Below are positions 9,458 to 19,536 of a stretch of 64,000 nt of DNA, piece by piece. A program made the position numbers and the translations under genes. Source of the DNA: Thermochromatium tepidum ATCC 43061 (lineage in GTDB: Bacteria; Pseudomonadota; Gammaproteobacteria; Chromatiales; Chromatiaceae). The number at the start of each line of letters is the position of its first letter. The first letter of the stretch is position 1. The notes beneath the pieces are model-generated. The model was given only the letters and a program-made list of their open reading frames with translations, searched no databases and was not told where the DNA came from. The DNA lies in contig NZ_CP039268.1 in NCBI RefSeq assembly GCF_009664085.1, positions 2,833,001-2,897,000 of the forward strand. Reading direction: 5' to 3'.

Positions 9458-11101
9458 TCAATCGGGGGGCGAGGGGCGGGTCTGTGACTTGGCTTGCCGG
9501 GTGACGATGAACCACTGCCAGGTGCCGGCCAGCGGTCTTATCAGTGCCTCTTGGCTAAGCGCGCGGCGCAGTGGCTCTGTGGGCGTGAGCAGGAAGATCG
9601 GCTCATATCCGGATGGCCATGTCGATTCACCTTGCCTGGGCTGACCCCAGAGTCGCACATGCGGTTCGAGATGATAGGCAAGGGCGATGAGCTCCCCGAG
9701 GCCCACACTGCTGGCGCTGGCCAGGACCAGGGGGCGCTCGCCGGCGTTGACGAGACGGGCGACCTCGCGCGTGTGGGCGCTGAGGTGTTTGGTCGACCAG
9801 GTCTCCGCGCGGGCGATGAGGATCTGGGAGAACAGACCGAGCGCGAGCAGGAGCGTCAAGGTGCTCAAGCCGAGACGGTGCCGCATCGAGCCGGACGCGC
9901 AACCGAGGGCCGAGCCGATCCACCAGGCCATCATCAGCTGCACCGCCAGCAGCGTGGGCAGGACATAGCGTGCATGCTGGGAGCGGCTGCCGCCCAGCAG
10001 CAGATCCGGTCCAAGTACCAAACCGACATAGGCCAGCGCCATCGACAGGATCAGCCAGGCACCTGGGCGCGGCGCGGCGCGAATGAAGAACCAGAGCGCC
10101 CAGCCGAGCGGGAGCAGCAGCCACAGCCAGCCGCGATCGAATCCTGGACTCGGGTCGACGAAGGTCTCGACCAAATGACGTCCCCAGGCAGCAAGGATCT
10201 CCGGCCATCCGATCGGACGCCGCATCCAGGCCGTCAGATCGCCGACCCGTTCATGCTGGCTGAATACAAGCCAAAGCCAGGGCGAGAAGGCCAGGACGGC
10301 GAGCCCGAGGCTGATGGCCCAGCGGCGCGCCTGCTCCAGCCCATATCGGCGGTCTTCACCATCCAGGAACAGCACCAGCAGAACCCAGAACGCCTGGACC
10401 GCGATCATCGGCAGAAAGAGTAGATGGGCATAGAGGCCGAGCGCCGTGGTCAGGGCATGCACCAGCCAGGCGCCCCAGCTCCCTCGACGCAGGGCGATCG
10501 CGAGCGTGAGACAAGAGAGCACCAGGAGCAGTAACCAGAGCGCATACTGTCGAGCCTCCTGGGCGTAGAGCAGTTGCAGCGGCGAGCAGGCGACCAGCGC
10601 TGCCGCCACCCAGGGCGTGGGTCCAGGACCGAAGAGTTCGCGCGTCAGCCATGAGACCGCTGGGATCAGCAGCAGGCCGAACAGGGCCGAGAGACCGCGC
10701 AGAGCCGTGACCGGATCAAGCGGAAGTCCGACCACCAGAACGCCCAGCCCATAGTAGAGTGGGGCGTGCTCCGGGTGCCCGACAAAGGCGGCAAACGCCG
10801 CGCGCCACCCATGCTCGGGTGTAGGGGTCTGGAAACGCAACACCTCGGATGGCGTCAGGATCTGGCCGCTGAAGAGTACGGACTGCAACTCATCGTGCGA
10901 ATAACCCAGGACGCGGATCAGGGTGAAGACCTCGTCGTGCCAGACGAGCAGATGGTCGAGTCCCCAGAACCTGGAGAGGATGGACCAGAGTGCGAGTGCG
11001 GCTATCGACCATAGACGCGCGCGCGACGCCGCGGGCGGCGAATACTCGATTGAATGGACTGACAAGGCGTAGCGATCCATGGCGGTCTCATCGAGGGGCA
11101 T
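9458..11101 (-). CDS. Polytopic membrane glycosyltransferase, GT39/PMT-like
   Basis: About 547 residues from the ATG at 11101 (GGAG about 12 bases upstream). The reading frame is open further, to 11242, but the extra N-terminus is Arg-rich and unlike a membrane protein start; the ATG at 11080 is another option. The protein has many hydrophobic helices. WHDEVFTL just after the first helix resembles the acidic motif of PMT/ArnT-type transferases that use polyprenyl-phosphate sugars, and PEHAPLYYGL is also typical. It probably works with the downstream GH17-GT2 protein on an envelope glycan. Substrate unknown. Confidence 0.8.
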   Translation of the reverse strand: MPLDETAMDRYALSVHSIEYSPPAASRARLWSIAALALWSILSRFWGLDHLLVWHDEVFTLIRVLGYSHDELQSVLFSGQILTPSEVLRFQTPTPEHGWRAAFAAFVGHPEHAPLYYGLGVLVVGLPLDPVTALRGLSALFGLLLIPAVSWLTRELFGPGPTPWVAAALVACSPLQLLYAQEARQYALWLLLLVLSCLTLAIALRRGSWGAWLVHALTTALGLYAHLLFLPMIAVQAFWVLLVLFLDGEDRRYGLEQARRWAISLGLAVLAFSPWLWLVFSQHERVGDLTAWMRRPIGWPEILAAWGRHLVETFVDPSPGFDRGWLWLLLPLGWALWFFIRAAPRPGAWLILSMALAYVGLVLGPDLLLGGSRSQHARYVLPTLLAVQLMMAWWIGSALGCASGSMRHRLGLSTLTLLLALGLFSQILIARAETWSTKHLSAHTREVARLVNAGERPLVLASASSVGLGELIALAYHLEPHVRLWGQPRQGESTWPSGYEPIFLLTPTEPLRRALSQEALIRPLAGTWQWFIVTRQAKSQTRPSPPD

Positions 11102-11476
11102 CGCCCGGAGACTCCGGTCAGGGCGGGGGGATGAGACAAAGACCCCGTCCGAGTAAGGGCCATGATAGCCTGATCCGGCCCTGGCATGGCGATCGCGAAG
11201 GTGTGCGCTGAGCCAAGCGGCTGGACGTCGAGAGATGAACAAATCTTAAACCTTCGTCAATATTTATGGTAAGGCGGTATTTGCGATACTCACTGCCGAA
11301 AGTCCTCGCCTAAGGAAACACTGAATCAATCGCGTCTCCCCCGAATCGCAGCTCAAGCTGCTCCCACACAATCAAGGGGTTATAAGAGCGACTTTAGCCG
11401 CGAACAGAATAAATCAGAGTTTCCCTAGAGGCAGGCGGATCTTAGGTCTTAAACGGGGCGAGAGGACGCAAAGACG
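11102..11476. other. Divergent regulatory region upstream of the two-component system
   Basis: Up to 375 bases between divergent genes. It contains an AT-rich patch (about 11240-11275). CTTAAAC occurs near 11247 and 11450, and CTTAGG is just before the second copy; these could be response-regulator half sites, but that is a guess. GAGAGGAC lies upstream of the ATG at 11477. Confidence 0.35.
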
Positions 11477-12151
11477 ATGCATATCCTGCTGATCGAGGAT
11501 GATCCACAGATGGCCGAGTATCTGCGCAAGGCGCTCGTTGAGGTGGGCGCCGTGGTCGATCGCGCGGCCGATGGACGCGAGGGCTTGCGGATGGCCACCG
11601 CCAGCGACTATGACGTCCTCATCCTGGATCGTATGCTGCCCGGACTCGACGGGCTGGCGATCGTGCGTACCCTGCGCGCCGCGGGCAACCGTACCCCGGT
11701 CTTGTTCCTGAGCGCGCTCGGCGAGGTCGATGATCGGGTCGAGGGGCTGCGTGCCGGCGGCGACGACTATCTCATCAAGCCGTTCGCCTTCTCTGAGCTC
11801 CATGCGCGCGTCGAGGCGTTGGTGCGGCGCGGCGTGGCCGAGGCCCCCGAGACCCGTCTGCGGGTCGCCGACCTGGAGATGGATCTGCTCAAGCGCGAGG
11901 TCACACGCGCAGGTCAGCCCATCCAGCTCCAGCCGCGCGAGTTCCGGCTGCTGGAGTGTCTGATGCGCCACGCCGGACGGGTCGTCACCCGCACCATGCT
12001 GCTCGAACAGGTCTGGGACTATCACTTCGATCCCCAGACCAATGTCATCGACGTCCATATCAGTCGACTGCGCTCCAAGATCGACAAGGACTTTGATCCG
12101 CCGCTGTTACAGACGGTGCGTGGCGCCGGCTACCGGTTGCAGGCCGGGTGA
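11477..12151 (+). CDS. OmpR/PhoB-family response regulator
   Basis: 224 residues: an N-terminal receiver domain (EDD acidic pocket near 7-9, phosphoacceptor Asp51 in LILDRMLPG, Lys in LIKPF) and a C-terminal winged-helix DNA-binding domain (RLLECLMRH, TNVIDVHISRLRSKID). It is a cytoplasmic transcription factor controlled by the histidine kinase encoded next, whose GTG start overlaps this stop. Resembles the QseB/PmrA/CusR subgroup. Signal and regulon are unknown. Confidence 0.94.
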   Translation: MHILLIEDDPQMAEYLRKALVEVGAVVDRAADGREGLRMATASDYDVLILDRMLPGLDGLAIVRTLRAAGNRTPVLFLSALGEVDDRVEGLRAGGDDYLIKPFAFSELHARVEALVRRGVAEAPETRLRVADLEMDLLKREVTRAGQPIQLQPREFRLLECLMRHAGRVVTRTMLLEQVWDYHFDPQTNVIDVHISRLRSKIDKDFDPPLLQTVRGAGYRLQAG

Positions 12152-13563
12152 GGGTCTCGCCCCTGATCAGGCGTCTGTGTGCCCGCGTGGCACGTGTCGC
12201 GCGTGGCTCCATCTTCCGGCTGGCATTGCTCTATGTGTTGCTCCTCGCCGGCTCGGTCGTCATCCTGCTCGGCTTCATCTACTGGTCGACCGCCGGCTAC
12301 ATGGATCGCCAGACCACAGAGACCATCGAGGCCGAGATCCGCGGTCTGGCCGAACAGTATCGTCGCCGTGGGTTGGCCGGACTGACGGCGCTCATCCGCG
12401 AGCGGGTAGCGCGCGATCCGGTCGGGGCGAGCGTCTATCTGTTGGTCGATGAGCGCTTCGAGCGCGTGGTCGGCAATCTGGATCGCTGGCCGCGCGAGTC
12501 ACCGGACGCCGAGGGCTGGATTCGCTTCCGACTGCGCGAGTGGGGCACGGATCACACCGACGAGCACGAGGCGCGCGCCCAGGTCTTTTTGCTGCCCGGT
12601 GGTCTGATGCTGCTGGTCGGACGCGATGTCCGCGATCTGGAGGCCACCCGTCGGTTGATCCTGGATGCCCTGACCTGGGGGCTGGCGATCACCCTGGCAC
12701 TGGCCCTCTTGGGCGCCTGGCTGATGAGCGCGAGCCTGACGCGGCGTCTGGACGCCATCAACCAAACCAGCCGTGAGATCATGGAGGGCGATCTGACGCG
12801 CCGCATCCCCTTGAGCGGTAGCGGCGACGACTTCGACCGGCTCGCCGACGGACTCAACCGGATGCTGGAGCGCATCGAGGCGCTCATGGCCAGCGTGCGC
12901 CAGGTCTCGGACAACATCGCCCATGATCTGCGCACGCCCCTGACCCGGCTGCGCAACAAGCTCGAACTGCTCGCCGCGGCCCTGCCCGAGTCGGGCGAGT
13001 CGCGTCTGCTGGCCGAGGAGGCCATTGCCGATGCCGAGGAGCTGCTTGCGACCTTCAACGCCCTGCTGCGCATCGCGCGCCTGGAATCCGGAAGCCGACG
13101 CGCCGATTTTGGGCCAGTCGATCTGGTGCCCCTGATCGAGGATCTGGTCGAGCTCTACGAACCCCTGGCCGCCGAGCGCGCACAGCGGCTGGACTGGACG
13201 ACCGGCGCGCCTTCAATCCTGGTCGAGGGCGATCGTGATCTGCTGTTCCAGGTCATGGCCAATCTGGTCGACAATGCCATCAAGTACACCCAGCCTGGCG
13301 GACAGATACAGCTTAGGGTCGAGGTGGCGGGCGGTGCGACGCGGGTACTGGTCGCCGACAACGGCCCCGGCATCCCCCCAGAGTTCCGTGAGCGCGTGTT
13401 CCGGCGCTTCTTTCGGATCGACGACAGCCGCGCCACACCGGGCAGCGGACTCGGTCTGAGTCTGGTTCAGGCGGTGGTCGCATTGCACCGCGCGCACATC
13501 GAGCTCTCGGACAATGCGCCTGGGTTGCGGGTAACGCTGACTTTCGGCGGACGCCCTCAGTAA
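12148..13563 (+). CDS. Sensor histidine kinase of the OmpR-type pair
   Basis: 471 residues. Membrane segments at about 23-48 and 172-192 bracket a periplasmic sensor of about 120 residues. A HAMP domain follows (about 193-250), then HisKA with His259 in NIAHDLRTPL, and a HATPase domain (VDNAIKYT, ADNGPGIP, GSGLGLSLV). The GTG start overlaps the regulator stop, so translation is coupled. The sensor domain shows no recognisable ligand motif. The last 7 bases overlap the convergent patatin gene end. Confidence 0.94.
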   Translation: MRVSPLIRRLCARVARVARGSIFRLALLYVLLLAGSVVILLGFIYWSTAGYMDRQTTETIEAEIRGLAEQYRRRGLAGLTALIRERVARDPVGASVYLLVDERFERVVGNLDRWPRESPDAEGWIRFRLREWGTDHTDEHEARAQVFLLPGGLMLLVGRDVRDLEATRRLILDALTWGLAITLALALLGAWLMSASLTRRLDAINQTSREIMEGDLTRRIPLSGSGDDFDRLADGLNRMLERIEALMASVRQVSDNIAHDLRTPLTRLRNKLELLAAALPESGESRLLAEEAIADAEELLATFNALLRIARLESGSRRADFGPVDLVPLIEDLVELYEPLAAERAQRLDWTTGAPSILVEGDRDLLFQVMANLVDNAIKYTQPGGQIQLRVEVAGGATRVLVADNGPGIPPEFRERVFRRFFRIDDSRATPGSGLGLSLVQAVVALHRAHIELSDNAPGLRVTLTFGGRPQ

Positions 13564-15836
13564 GCCCCGCTCAGACCCTCCTGCCGGCTGCCCCAGGGAC
13601 GCCCGAGGAACAGATAGAGCGCGCCCTGGCCGCTGTCGGCCTGACCATAGCCGAGATAGAGCGGGCCGATGAGGGTATCGGCGCCGAGGAAGAGGCTACC
13701 AGCAAGGCGCAGGCTGTCCCAGCCGATATCGCTTCGCCGATTCCAGACGTTGCCGATCTCCAGCGAGCCGCCGGCATAGGTCTTGATGAGACCCGTCCCC
13801 AGGTCGCGCAGATAGATGGCGCGCGCGATCCCGAGATTGGAACCCGAGAGCTCATTCTGATTGAAACCAGAGAGGTTGAGGAAGCCGCCCAGCCGAAAAT
13901 AGGACTGGAGCGGCACCTCGCCGCCGAGGTCCCCGGCCAGTGTCAGCCCGGTCAGCAGGCTATTACGGCCCCAGCTTCGGGCGCTTAGCCAGCTTAGGCT
14001 GGCCTGATCGTAGCTGTGGGAGGCCCCCAGTTCGCTGCGCGAGGTCAGCAGTTGCGCATCGAGCAACCAGCCGTGGCGCGGGAAGGTCAGGCTGTCGAGG
14101 ACATCGACACTCAATCTCAGGCTCAGGTCACCGACCTTGAAGTCATACTCTGGATAGGGCGTGTCACCGATGCGCTGGTCGGCGCGTCCGTCGAAGCGGG
14201 CATATCTCAGCCCTAGGCGCCCCCAGGTGTCGAGGTTGCGCCCGAACTCCAACGCCCCCCCTGAGCGACTGAGCTGATATTCAGCGATGGGTTTGCTCTG
14301 GGCCTCGGGATCGAAGAACACGAGGTTGTCGTTCAGATGGCCCAGCCCGGCCATGACATACCCTTTCTCCAAGGGATCGATGGGCTGATAGAGGGCGGTG
14401 TAGATCCCAGGCTCCTCGCCCAACTGGATCTGGGTGCGCCATTCGCCGTTGAAGGCATTGAGCGGGGCCATGGTGTAGGCCAGACCGATGTTGAAGCGCG
14501 AATCGCCCCCTGTGGTCGAAGAAAACTCCAGTCCGCCCTGGAGCGAGCTGGTGCCCCAGGATTTTTCGCGCGCCGTGACCACCAGCGTGGCCTCGGAGTC
14601 GGTCTGATCCTCCAGGTGATAACGCACCGACTCAAAGTTGTCTTGCTCATGGATGCTGGCCAACTGGCGCTCCAGGGCCGCTGGGTCGAGCCGGTCGCCG
14701 GGCTGGATGTCGAGCCGTTCGCGGATGACGCGATCCGAGAGCCGCGAGCGGTTCTCGATGCGCACGGCGCGGATGGTCGGGCGCGTGTAGGGCGCCGGCT
14801 GATGGCGTGCGCGATAGGCCGCGTACTGGGCGCTCGGTAAGGCGAGTTTGACCAGGGCAGGGCGCGCCTCCACCGCGGCGCGCTCACCGATGGCGATCGC
14901 CTCGAGCATCTTGTTGAAATCACTGGCCAGCACCGCGTGCCCGAGCGCCGGCCTGATCAGGAGATCACGCGGGCCGAGCGTGGCGATCTGTTCCTGGGTA
15001 TTGCGCCAGGTCACCAGACTGGCGATCTGATCGAGCATGGTCAGGATGTTCGAGATCTCCTCGCGCTCACGCCGCGGACCGCCGACATCCACGGCAATGA
15101 CGATCTCGGCGCCCATGTCACGGACCACGCTTACCGGCAGGTTCATCGCCAGTCCGCCATCGACCAGCAGCCGGTCGCCGATCTCGACCGGGGCGAAGAC
15201 CGCCGGCACGGCCATGCTGGCGCGCATGGCCGTGGCCAGGTCGCCCTCTCTGAGGATCACCGCCTCGCCGGTGACCACATCCGTGGCCACGGCCCGGAAG
15301 GGGATGCGCAGCGCGTCGAAGTCCCGGATGCGGCTCGCGGGCAGGCTGTACTTGCGCAGGGCCAGGTCCAGCTTCTGGCCCTGGATCAGTGCGGGTGCCA
15401 GGTTGATCCGGCGCTCGCCTTCCTGCACCCCGGGACGGGCCTTGATCAGATAATCGCGATCCTCCAGTTTGCGGCGCATCCGTCGGTCGGCGCGCTCGGC
15501 CTCGTCCTGGAAGAGGCCGTCCCAGTCGATCTCCTCGATGATCCGCTCGATCTCGTTGGGCGAGAGTCCCATCGCATAGAGCCCGCCGACGATCGCCCCC
15601 ATCGAGGTACCGGCGATATAGTCGATCGGGATCCGCAGTTCTTCGATCTGCTTGAGTACCCCGACATGGGCCGCGCCGCGCGCGCCGCCGCCGGAGAGGG
15701 CCAGGCCGATCTTGGGCCGCTCCGCTGCCCTGACCAGGGGTGTGGTGAGGGCAAGGAGGACGATGAGTAACACGGCCAAGCAGGGCCTGAAAACAGATTG
15801 AGCCTTGGTCAAGGGAGACCTCCATACCTTGGACAC
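13557..15836 (-). CDS. PlpD-type patatin phospholipase with POTRA and outer-membrane barrel
   Basis: 759 residues. Signal peptide (hydrophobic about 18-35), then a patatin domain with the oxyanion loop SGGGARG, nucleophile Ser78 in GTSMG and Asp226 in VDGG. A POTRA-like segment (about 340-415, from RPTIRAVRIENRS) and a BamA/FhaC-like barrel reaching the C-terminus follow. This order defines type Vd autotransporters such as Pseudomonas PlpD, which deliver a class A1-type phospholipase to the surface. The catalytic dyad is intact. Alone on its strand, and overlapping the convergent kinase gene by 7 bases. Confidence 0.92.
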   Translation of the reverse strand: MSKVWRSPLTKAQSVFRPCLAVLLIVLLALTTPLVRAAERPKIGLALSGGGARGAAHVGVLKQIEELRIPIDYIAGTSMGAIVGGLYAMGLSPNEIERIIEEIDWDGLFQDEAERADRRMRRKLEDRDYLIKARPGVQEGERRINLAPALIQGQKLDLALRKYSLPASRIRDFDALRIPFRAVATDVVTGEAVILREGDLATAMRASMAVPAVFAPVEIGDRLLVDGGLAMNLPVSVVRDMGAEIVIAVDVGGPRREREEISNILTMLDQIASLVTWRNTQEQIATLGPRDLLIRPALGHAVLASDFNKMLEAIAIGERAAVEARPALVKLALPSAQYAAYRARHQPAPYTRPTIRAVRIENRSRLSDRVIRERLDIQPGDRLDPAALERQLASIHEQDNFESVRYHLEDQTDSEATLVVTAREKSWGTSSLQGGLEFSSTTGGDSRFNIGLAYTMAPLNAFNGEWRTQIQLGEEPGIYTALYQPIDPLEKGYVMAGLGHLNDNLVFFDPEAQSKPIAEYQLSRSGGALEFGRNLDTWGRLGLRYARFDGRADQRIGDTPYPEYDFKVGDLSLRLSVDVLDSLTFPRHGWLLDAQLLTSRSELGASHSYDQASLSWLSARSWGRNSLLTGLTLAGDLGGEVPLQSYFRLGGFLNLSGFNQNELSGSNLGIARAIYLRDLGTGLIKTYAGGSLEIGNVWNRRSDIGWDSLRLAGSLFLGADTLIGPLYLGYGQADSGQGALYLFLGRPWGSRQEGLSGAY

Positions 15837-15896
15837 GGGGCGCTGAGCGGTAAGGAGACCATGCTTTCGGTGACCAGGTCGAGACTCGGGCGGGTA

Positions 15897-17105
15897 TCAA
15901 CCATAGAGCAACAGCGGCCGGATCGCCTCGGCCCACTGGGCCTCATCCGGTCGCAGACGCTGTTCCAGGTCCTCGGGCCCGGCCTCGGGGTCATCGACCC
16001 ATTGGCGCAGGAAGGGCCCGCCCGCAAGCAGGTCGATGGCCAGGCGTTCGGTCTCGTATTCGTAATGGAAGTGACGCCAGAGCGGATAGTCGGGATATTC
16101 TAGCCGGATGCACTTAAACAGGAGCGCGATCAGGCGATAGGGCCTGAATTGATCAGGCCGATAATCGGCATTGTCGGTATGGATCTGGAAACCGGCGCAG
16201 CGCTGGCCGACGTGCTTATGGAAGGTGGGCTCGAACCAGCACGGACGGATGAGCGCCCCCTGGAGCCAGTCGCCGCGTTCGCGTCTCATACGGGCAAGCA
16301 GGCGCCCGAAGTCTAGGTCCGGTGCGCCGACGACCTCGAGCGGCGTGGTGGTGCCGCGCCCCTCCGAGAGTCTAGTGCCTTCTAAGAGCACGGTTCCCGG
16401 AAAGCAACGCGCCATGTTGAGGCTGGAGGCATTCGGGCTGGGGTTGACCCAGGACAGTTCCAGCACTGGCCAACCGTAGCCGGGTGCCTCATGCGGGCGA
16501 TAGCCCTCCATGGTCACCACCTGGAGATCGAGATCCAGGTTCAGATGGGTGACGAACCATTTGGCCAGTTCGCCCAGCGTCAGTCCATGGCGCATCGGGA
16601 TGGGACCTGCACCGACGAAGCTCTCCCAGCCCGGCTCCAGCAGACTGCCCTCGATCGGTCGCCCGGCCGGATTGGGCCGATCCAGGATCCAGAGGGTCTT
16701 GCCGTGTGCGGCACAGGCGCGCAGCAGATAGACCAGGGTGGTGACATAGGTATAGATGCGGGTACCGAGGTCCTGGAGATCGACCAGCAGCACCTCGAAG
16801 GCCGCGAGCATGGCGGCGGTCGGTTCGCGCACCTTGCCATAGAGGCTATAGACAGGGATGCCATAGTGGGGATCGATCTCGTCCGGGGTCTCGATCATGT
16901 TGTCCTGCTTATCACCGCGCATGCCGTGCTGTGGCCCGAAGGCAGCGACGATCTCGAGTTCCTGCAACTCCATCAGCGCATCCAGGGCATGACGCCCGTC
17001 TCTGGTCACGGAGGCCGGATGACCGAGCAGGGCCAGGCGCCGCCCCCGCAGTGGTTTATGCAGTTGTGGATTTTCAAGGAGACGGTCCAGACCGAGTTTG
17101 ATCAT
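15897..17105 (-). CDS. NamZ-like exo-beta-N-acetylmuramidase (DUF1343)
   Basis: 402 residues over the whole DUF1343 (GH171) family: GLDRLLE and LLGHPASVT at the start, [37 protein letters not shown] and WVNPSPN. Characterised members (NamZ) release MurNAc from peptidoglycan fragments and act in cell-wall recycling. No signal peptide is evident here, unlike many homologues, so it may be cytoplasmic. Divergent from queA. Confidence 0.88.
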   Translation of the reverse strand: MIKLGLDRLLENPQLHKPLRGRRLALLGHPASVTRDGRHALDALMELQELEIVAAFGPQHGMRGDKQDNMIETPDEIDPHYGIPVYSLYGKVREPTAAMLAAFEVLLVDLQDLGTRIYTYVTTLVYLLRACAAHGKTLWILDRPNPAGRPIEGSLLEPGWESFVGAGPIPMRHGLTLGELAKWFVTHLNLDLDLQVVTMEGYRPHEAPGYGWPVLELSWVNPSPNASSLNMARCFPGTVLLEGTRLSEGRGTTTPLEVVGAPDLDFGRLLARMRRERGDWLQGALIRPCWFEPTFHKHVGQRCAGFQIHTDNADYRPDQFRPYRLIALLFKCIRLEYPDYPLWRHFHYEYETERLAIDLLAGGPFLRQWVDDPEAGPEDLEQRLRPDEAQWAEAIRPLLLYG

Positions 17106-17233
17106 CGTGTATTTTGGGATCCTGTCATGTCAGTTCAGGAAGACCGCGTCCGCGTATCCAGTCGCGCACTGACTTGCGACCTAGACGTTGGAAATGTCCG
17201 ACATCTCCTCTGCGGCCTTTGTTTTATCATAGA

Positions 17234-18274
17234 ATGATGACGATGCGCCGTTCCGATTTCCATTATGAGCTCCCACCTGAACTCATTGCCCAATATCCGC
17301 TGCCTGAGCGTTCCGGCTCGCGCCTCCTGGTGCTCGATGGATCAGATCCAAGACCGCGCGATCGGATGTTCATCGATCTGCCCGAGCTACTCAATCCCCA
17401 TGACCTGCTGGTCTTCAATAATACGCGCGTCATGCGCGCGCGTCTGTTTGGCCATAAAGAGACGGGCGGGCGGGTCGAGATCCTGATCGAGCGTCTACTC
17501 GACGCGCGCGAGGCGCTGGCCCAGGTACGCGCCGCCAAGTCACCTAAGCCGGGCAGTCGTATTCGTGTGACCGATGGCGCCTGGCTATTGGTCGTCGGTC
17601 GCGAGGGCGATCTATTTCGATTGCGTGCACTTGAAAGCGATTTTAGCGAACAGATGGCGCGGCATGGCCATATCCCTCTGCCACCCTATATCCAGCGCCC
17701 GGATGCAGTGTGCGATGAATCTCGCTATCAGACCGTCTTCGCGCGTTGTGCGGGTGCGATTGCGGCACCCACGGCGGGGCTTCATTTCGATGAACCTCTA
17801 CTCGCACGACTCGATGCGCTCGGGATCGCGCGCGCCGAGATCACGCTCCATGTCGGTGCAGGGACCTTTCAGCCAGTGCGCGAGGAGGATCTTGCGCGCC
17901 ACCACATGCATTCCGAATGGTTGGAGGTCACTGAGGGCGTGTGCGAACAGGTCGAAAAGACGCGCCGATTGGGTGGGCGTGTCATCGCGGTCGGAACCAC
18001 CAGCGTCAGAAGCCTCGAGACAGCGGCTGACGAGTGGATTCTCAGGCCCTTTCGGGGTGAGACTCGGCTGTTTATTCGCCCAGGTTATCGCTTTAAGGTC
18101 GTGGATGCGATGATTACGAATTTCCATTTACCCGAATCAACGCTCTTCATGTTGGTTGCGGCTTTTTCCGGCTACACTGAAATCATGAACGCCTACCGTC
18201 ATGCCGTCGAGCAGCGTTATCGTTTCTTCAGCTATGGCGACGCCATGTTTCTGACTCGTCGTGCGACGGGCTAA
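17234..18274 (+). CDS. queA: tRNA preQ1(34) S-adenosylmethionine ribosyltransferase-isomerase
   Basis: About 346 residues. QueA transfers and isomerises the ribosyl group of SAM onto 7-aminomethyl-7-deazaguanine in tRNA, making epoxyqueuosine. The N-terminus [15 protein letters not shown] matches the family start; starts at 17234, 17237 and 17243 are all possible and none has a strong ribosome binding site. A longer open frame back to 17114 is unlikely to be coding. Family motifs seen include [23 protein letters not shown] and NFHLPESTL. No other queuosine gene is in the window. Confidence 0.95.
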   Translation: MMTMRRSDFHYELPPELIAQYPLPERSGSRLLVLDGSDPRPRDRMFIDLPELLNPHDLLVFNNTRVMRARLFGHKETGGRVEILIERLLDAREALAQVRAAKSPKPGSRIRVTDGAWLLVVGREGDLFRLRALESDFSEQMARHGHIPLPPYIQRPDAVCDESRYQTVFARCAGAIAAPTAGLHFDEPLLARLDALGIARAEITLHVGAGTFQPVREEDLARHHMHSEWLEVTEGVCEQVEKTRRLGGRVIAVGTTSVRSLETAADEWILRPFRGETRLFIRPGYRFKVVDAMITNFHLPESTLFMLVAAFSGYTEIMNAYRHAVEQRYRFFSYGDAMFLTRRATG

Positions 18275-18314
18275 ATTTTTTGATAAGATCTAGAAACCAG
18301 TCCATGAACTGGAA

Positions 18315-18361
18315 TAAAATCATGCCAAGTTGACATGATTTTACAACCGCCGCATGCGGCG
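18315..18361. promoter_or_regulatory. Two palindromes between queA and the H-NS-like gene
   Basis: An AT-rich 10-bp inverted repeat with a 9-base loop (18315-18324 with 18334-18343) is followed by a 14-bp perfect palindrome centred on GCATGC (18348-18361). The first could be a weak terminator for queA or a binding site; the second has no T run and looks more like an operator. Confidence 0.4.
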
Positions 18362-18447
18362 CCGTTCTTGGAATCTGATGCGGCTCCAAATCCTTGGTGT
18401 TATATGTCAACCTTCGATCCCGTTAAGGCATCCAACATTTAGGAGAC

Positions 18448-18843
18448 ATGCGAGTGGAACTCTCCAATCTCAGCATTGAAGAAATTCAGCGTCAGTTACA
18501 AGAGACTGATTCAAAAAAGGCCGAGCTCGAAAGCTTGCTCAAGAGCAAGCGTGAGGAGAACAAGGCGTCCATCGTTGAGCAGATCAGGTCGCTCATCTAC
18601 GACAATGACTATGATCCCGAAGAAATCATGGATCTCGTGTTGCGTCGTCGTCGCAAGCTCTCGGGTAATCGCCAATATCGGCACTACGTCGATCCGGACA
18701 ATCCGAACAACGTCTATTCACGCGGCGTCCTGCCCGGCTGGATGAAGGACAAAATGATCGAGCAAGGCTATGATCCGAGCTCTAAGGAAGACCGCGAAAA
18801 ATTCAAGTCCACCTCGCTCAAACTGGTTGAGGCCAAGGACTGA
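18448..18843 (+). CDS. H-NS-like nucleoid protein
   Basis: About 131 residues. The N-terminal half (to about 65) is a charged coiled coil (IQRQLQETDSKKAELESLLK), as in H-NS dimerisation domains. The C-terminal half keeps the H-NS pattern YRHYVDPDNPNNVYSRGVLPGWM, corresponding to the usual YRNPDNPxxTWxGRGRxPxWL region. The Arg-rich AT-hook core is only partly kept (SRGVLPGW), so DNA binding may differ. AGGAG lies only 2 bases before the ATG at 18448 but 8 before the GTG at 18454, which may be the true start. Probable chromatin or silencing protein. Confidence 0.85.
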   Translation: MRVELSNLSIEEIQRQLQETDSKKAELESLLKSKREENKASIVEQIRSLIYDNDYDPEEIMDLVLRRRRKLSGNRQYRHYVDPDNPNNVYSRGVLPGWMKDKMIEQGYDPSSKEDREKFKSTSLKLVEAKD

Positions 18844-19155
18844 CGACGGTCCGACGCTCAAGGGCCGAGCTTCATCGGCGGATGTCTCGATCCGGACGCG
18901 GTTCGGGCTCAACGCGCGTCATCCCAACGAACCGCGCCCAGTCCGGGCATCTCTCTGGAAAATCCGTTGCGTGCCTACCGTATCCTTACGGATATCCCCC
19001 GCCCCAGTCTTGCTTTATCGTCTATCCCCACCCGAGGGATGGACGGCCTCAAAAAGCTTTGCTCCGGTTGCCGGAGCCAAGACTGTCGAATCAGTTGTGC
19101 ATTGATTTTTCGACCGTTTTCTCACTCTCTTCAATGCGCTTTCCACGGAATCTGA
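18844..19155. other. Non-coding stretch, long leader of the RRM gene
   Basis: 312 bases with no supported ORF. It contains nested inverted repeats around 18977-18995 (CCGTA...TACGG overlapping TATCC...GGATA) and a pyrimidine-rich stretch before the RRM start. A long structured 5' leader would suit a cold-inducible RNA-binding protein, but this is inference. Confidence 0.35.
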
Positions 19156-19434
19156 ATGATGAATATCTATGTCGGCAACCTGGCCTACGGCGTCACCCAG
19201 GACGAGCTTCGCGAGGTCTTTGGTGCCTATGGCGAAATCTCCAGCGTGAACCTGATCACGGACAAGTTCACCGGTAACTCCAAGGGCTTCGGCTTCGTCG
19301 AGATGCCAAACAACTCCGAGGCCGACGCGGCGATCAAGGGTCTCAACGAGACTCCGCTCAAGGGCCGCAACCTGAAGGTCAACCAGGCCAAGCCGCGTAG
19401 CGAGCGCCCGGTCAGTCGCGGACCGCGTTGGTAG
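19156..19434 (+). CDS. Small RRM RNA-binding protein
   Basis: 92 residues, a single RNA recognition motif: RNP2 IYVGNL at residues 3-8 and RNP1 KGFGFVEM at about 44-51, plus a short basic Arg/Pro-rich tail. Single-RRM proteins of this size occur in cyanobacteria and proteobacteria, are often cold- or stress-inducible, and bind RNA. It is monocistronic with a strong terminator just downstream. Confidence 0.93.
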   Translation: MMNIYVGNLAYGVTQDELREVFGAYGEISSVNLITDKFTGNSKGFGFVEMPNNSEADAAIKGLNETPLKGRNLKVNQAKPRSERPVSRGPRW

Positions 19435-19442
19435 CCACTCCC

Positions 19443-19474
19443 AACCGCGTCCGGCTTCGTCCCGGACGCGGTTT
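19443..19474 (+). terminator. Strong hairpin terminator after the RRM gene
   Basis: A perfect 12-bp stem (19443-19454 with 19462-19473) with a 7-base CTTCGTC loop, ending in TTT, starts 9 bases after the RRM stop codon. The T tract is short, but stem strength supports termination. Confidence 0.75.
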
Positions 19475-19536
19475 AAAAAAGCGATTTCGATCTGTTACCG
19501 TTACGGCATTCGTTGCCTGTCTCCGGATGCCGCCGT

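Noticed and set aside
13557-13563. Overlap of the kinase and patatin gene ends as evidence of a fusion or error
   Set aside because: Both reading frames end at normal family positions; a 7-base convergent overlap is ordinary in dense genomes.
17114-17233. N-terminal extension of QueA
   Set aside because: Arg/Pro-rich, and the family start motif begins about 40 codons later.
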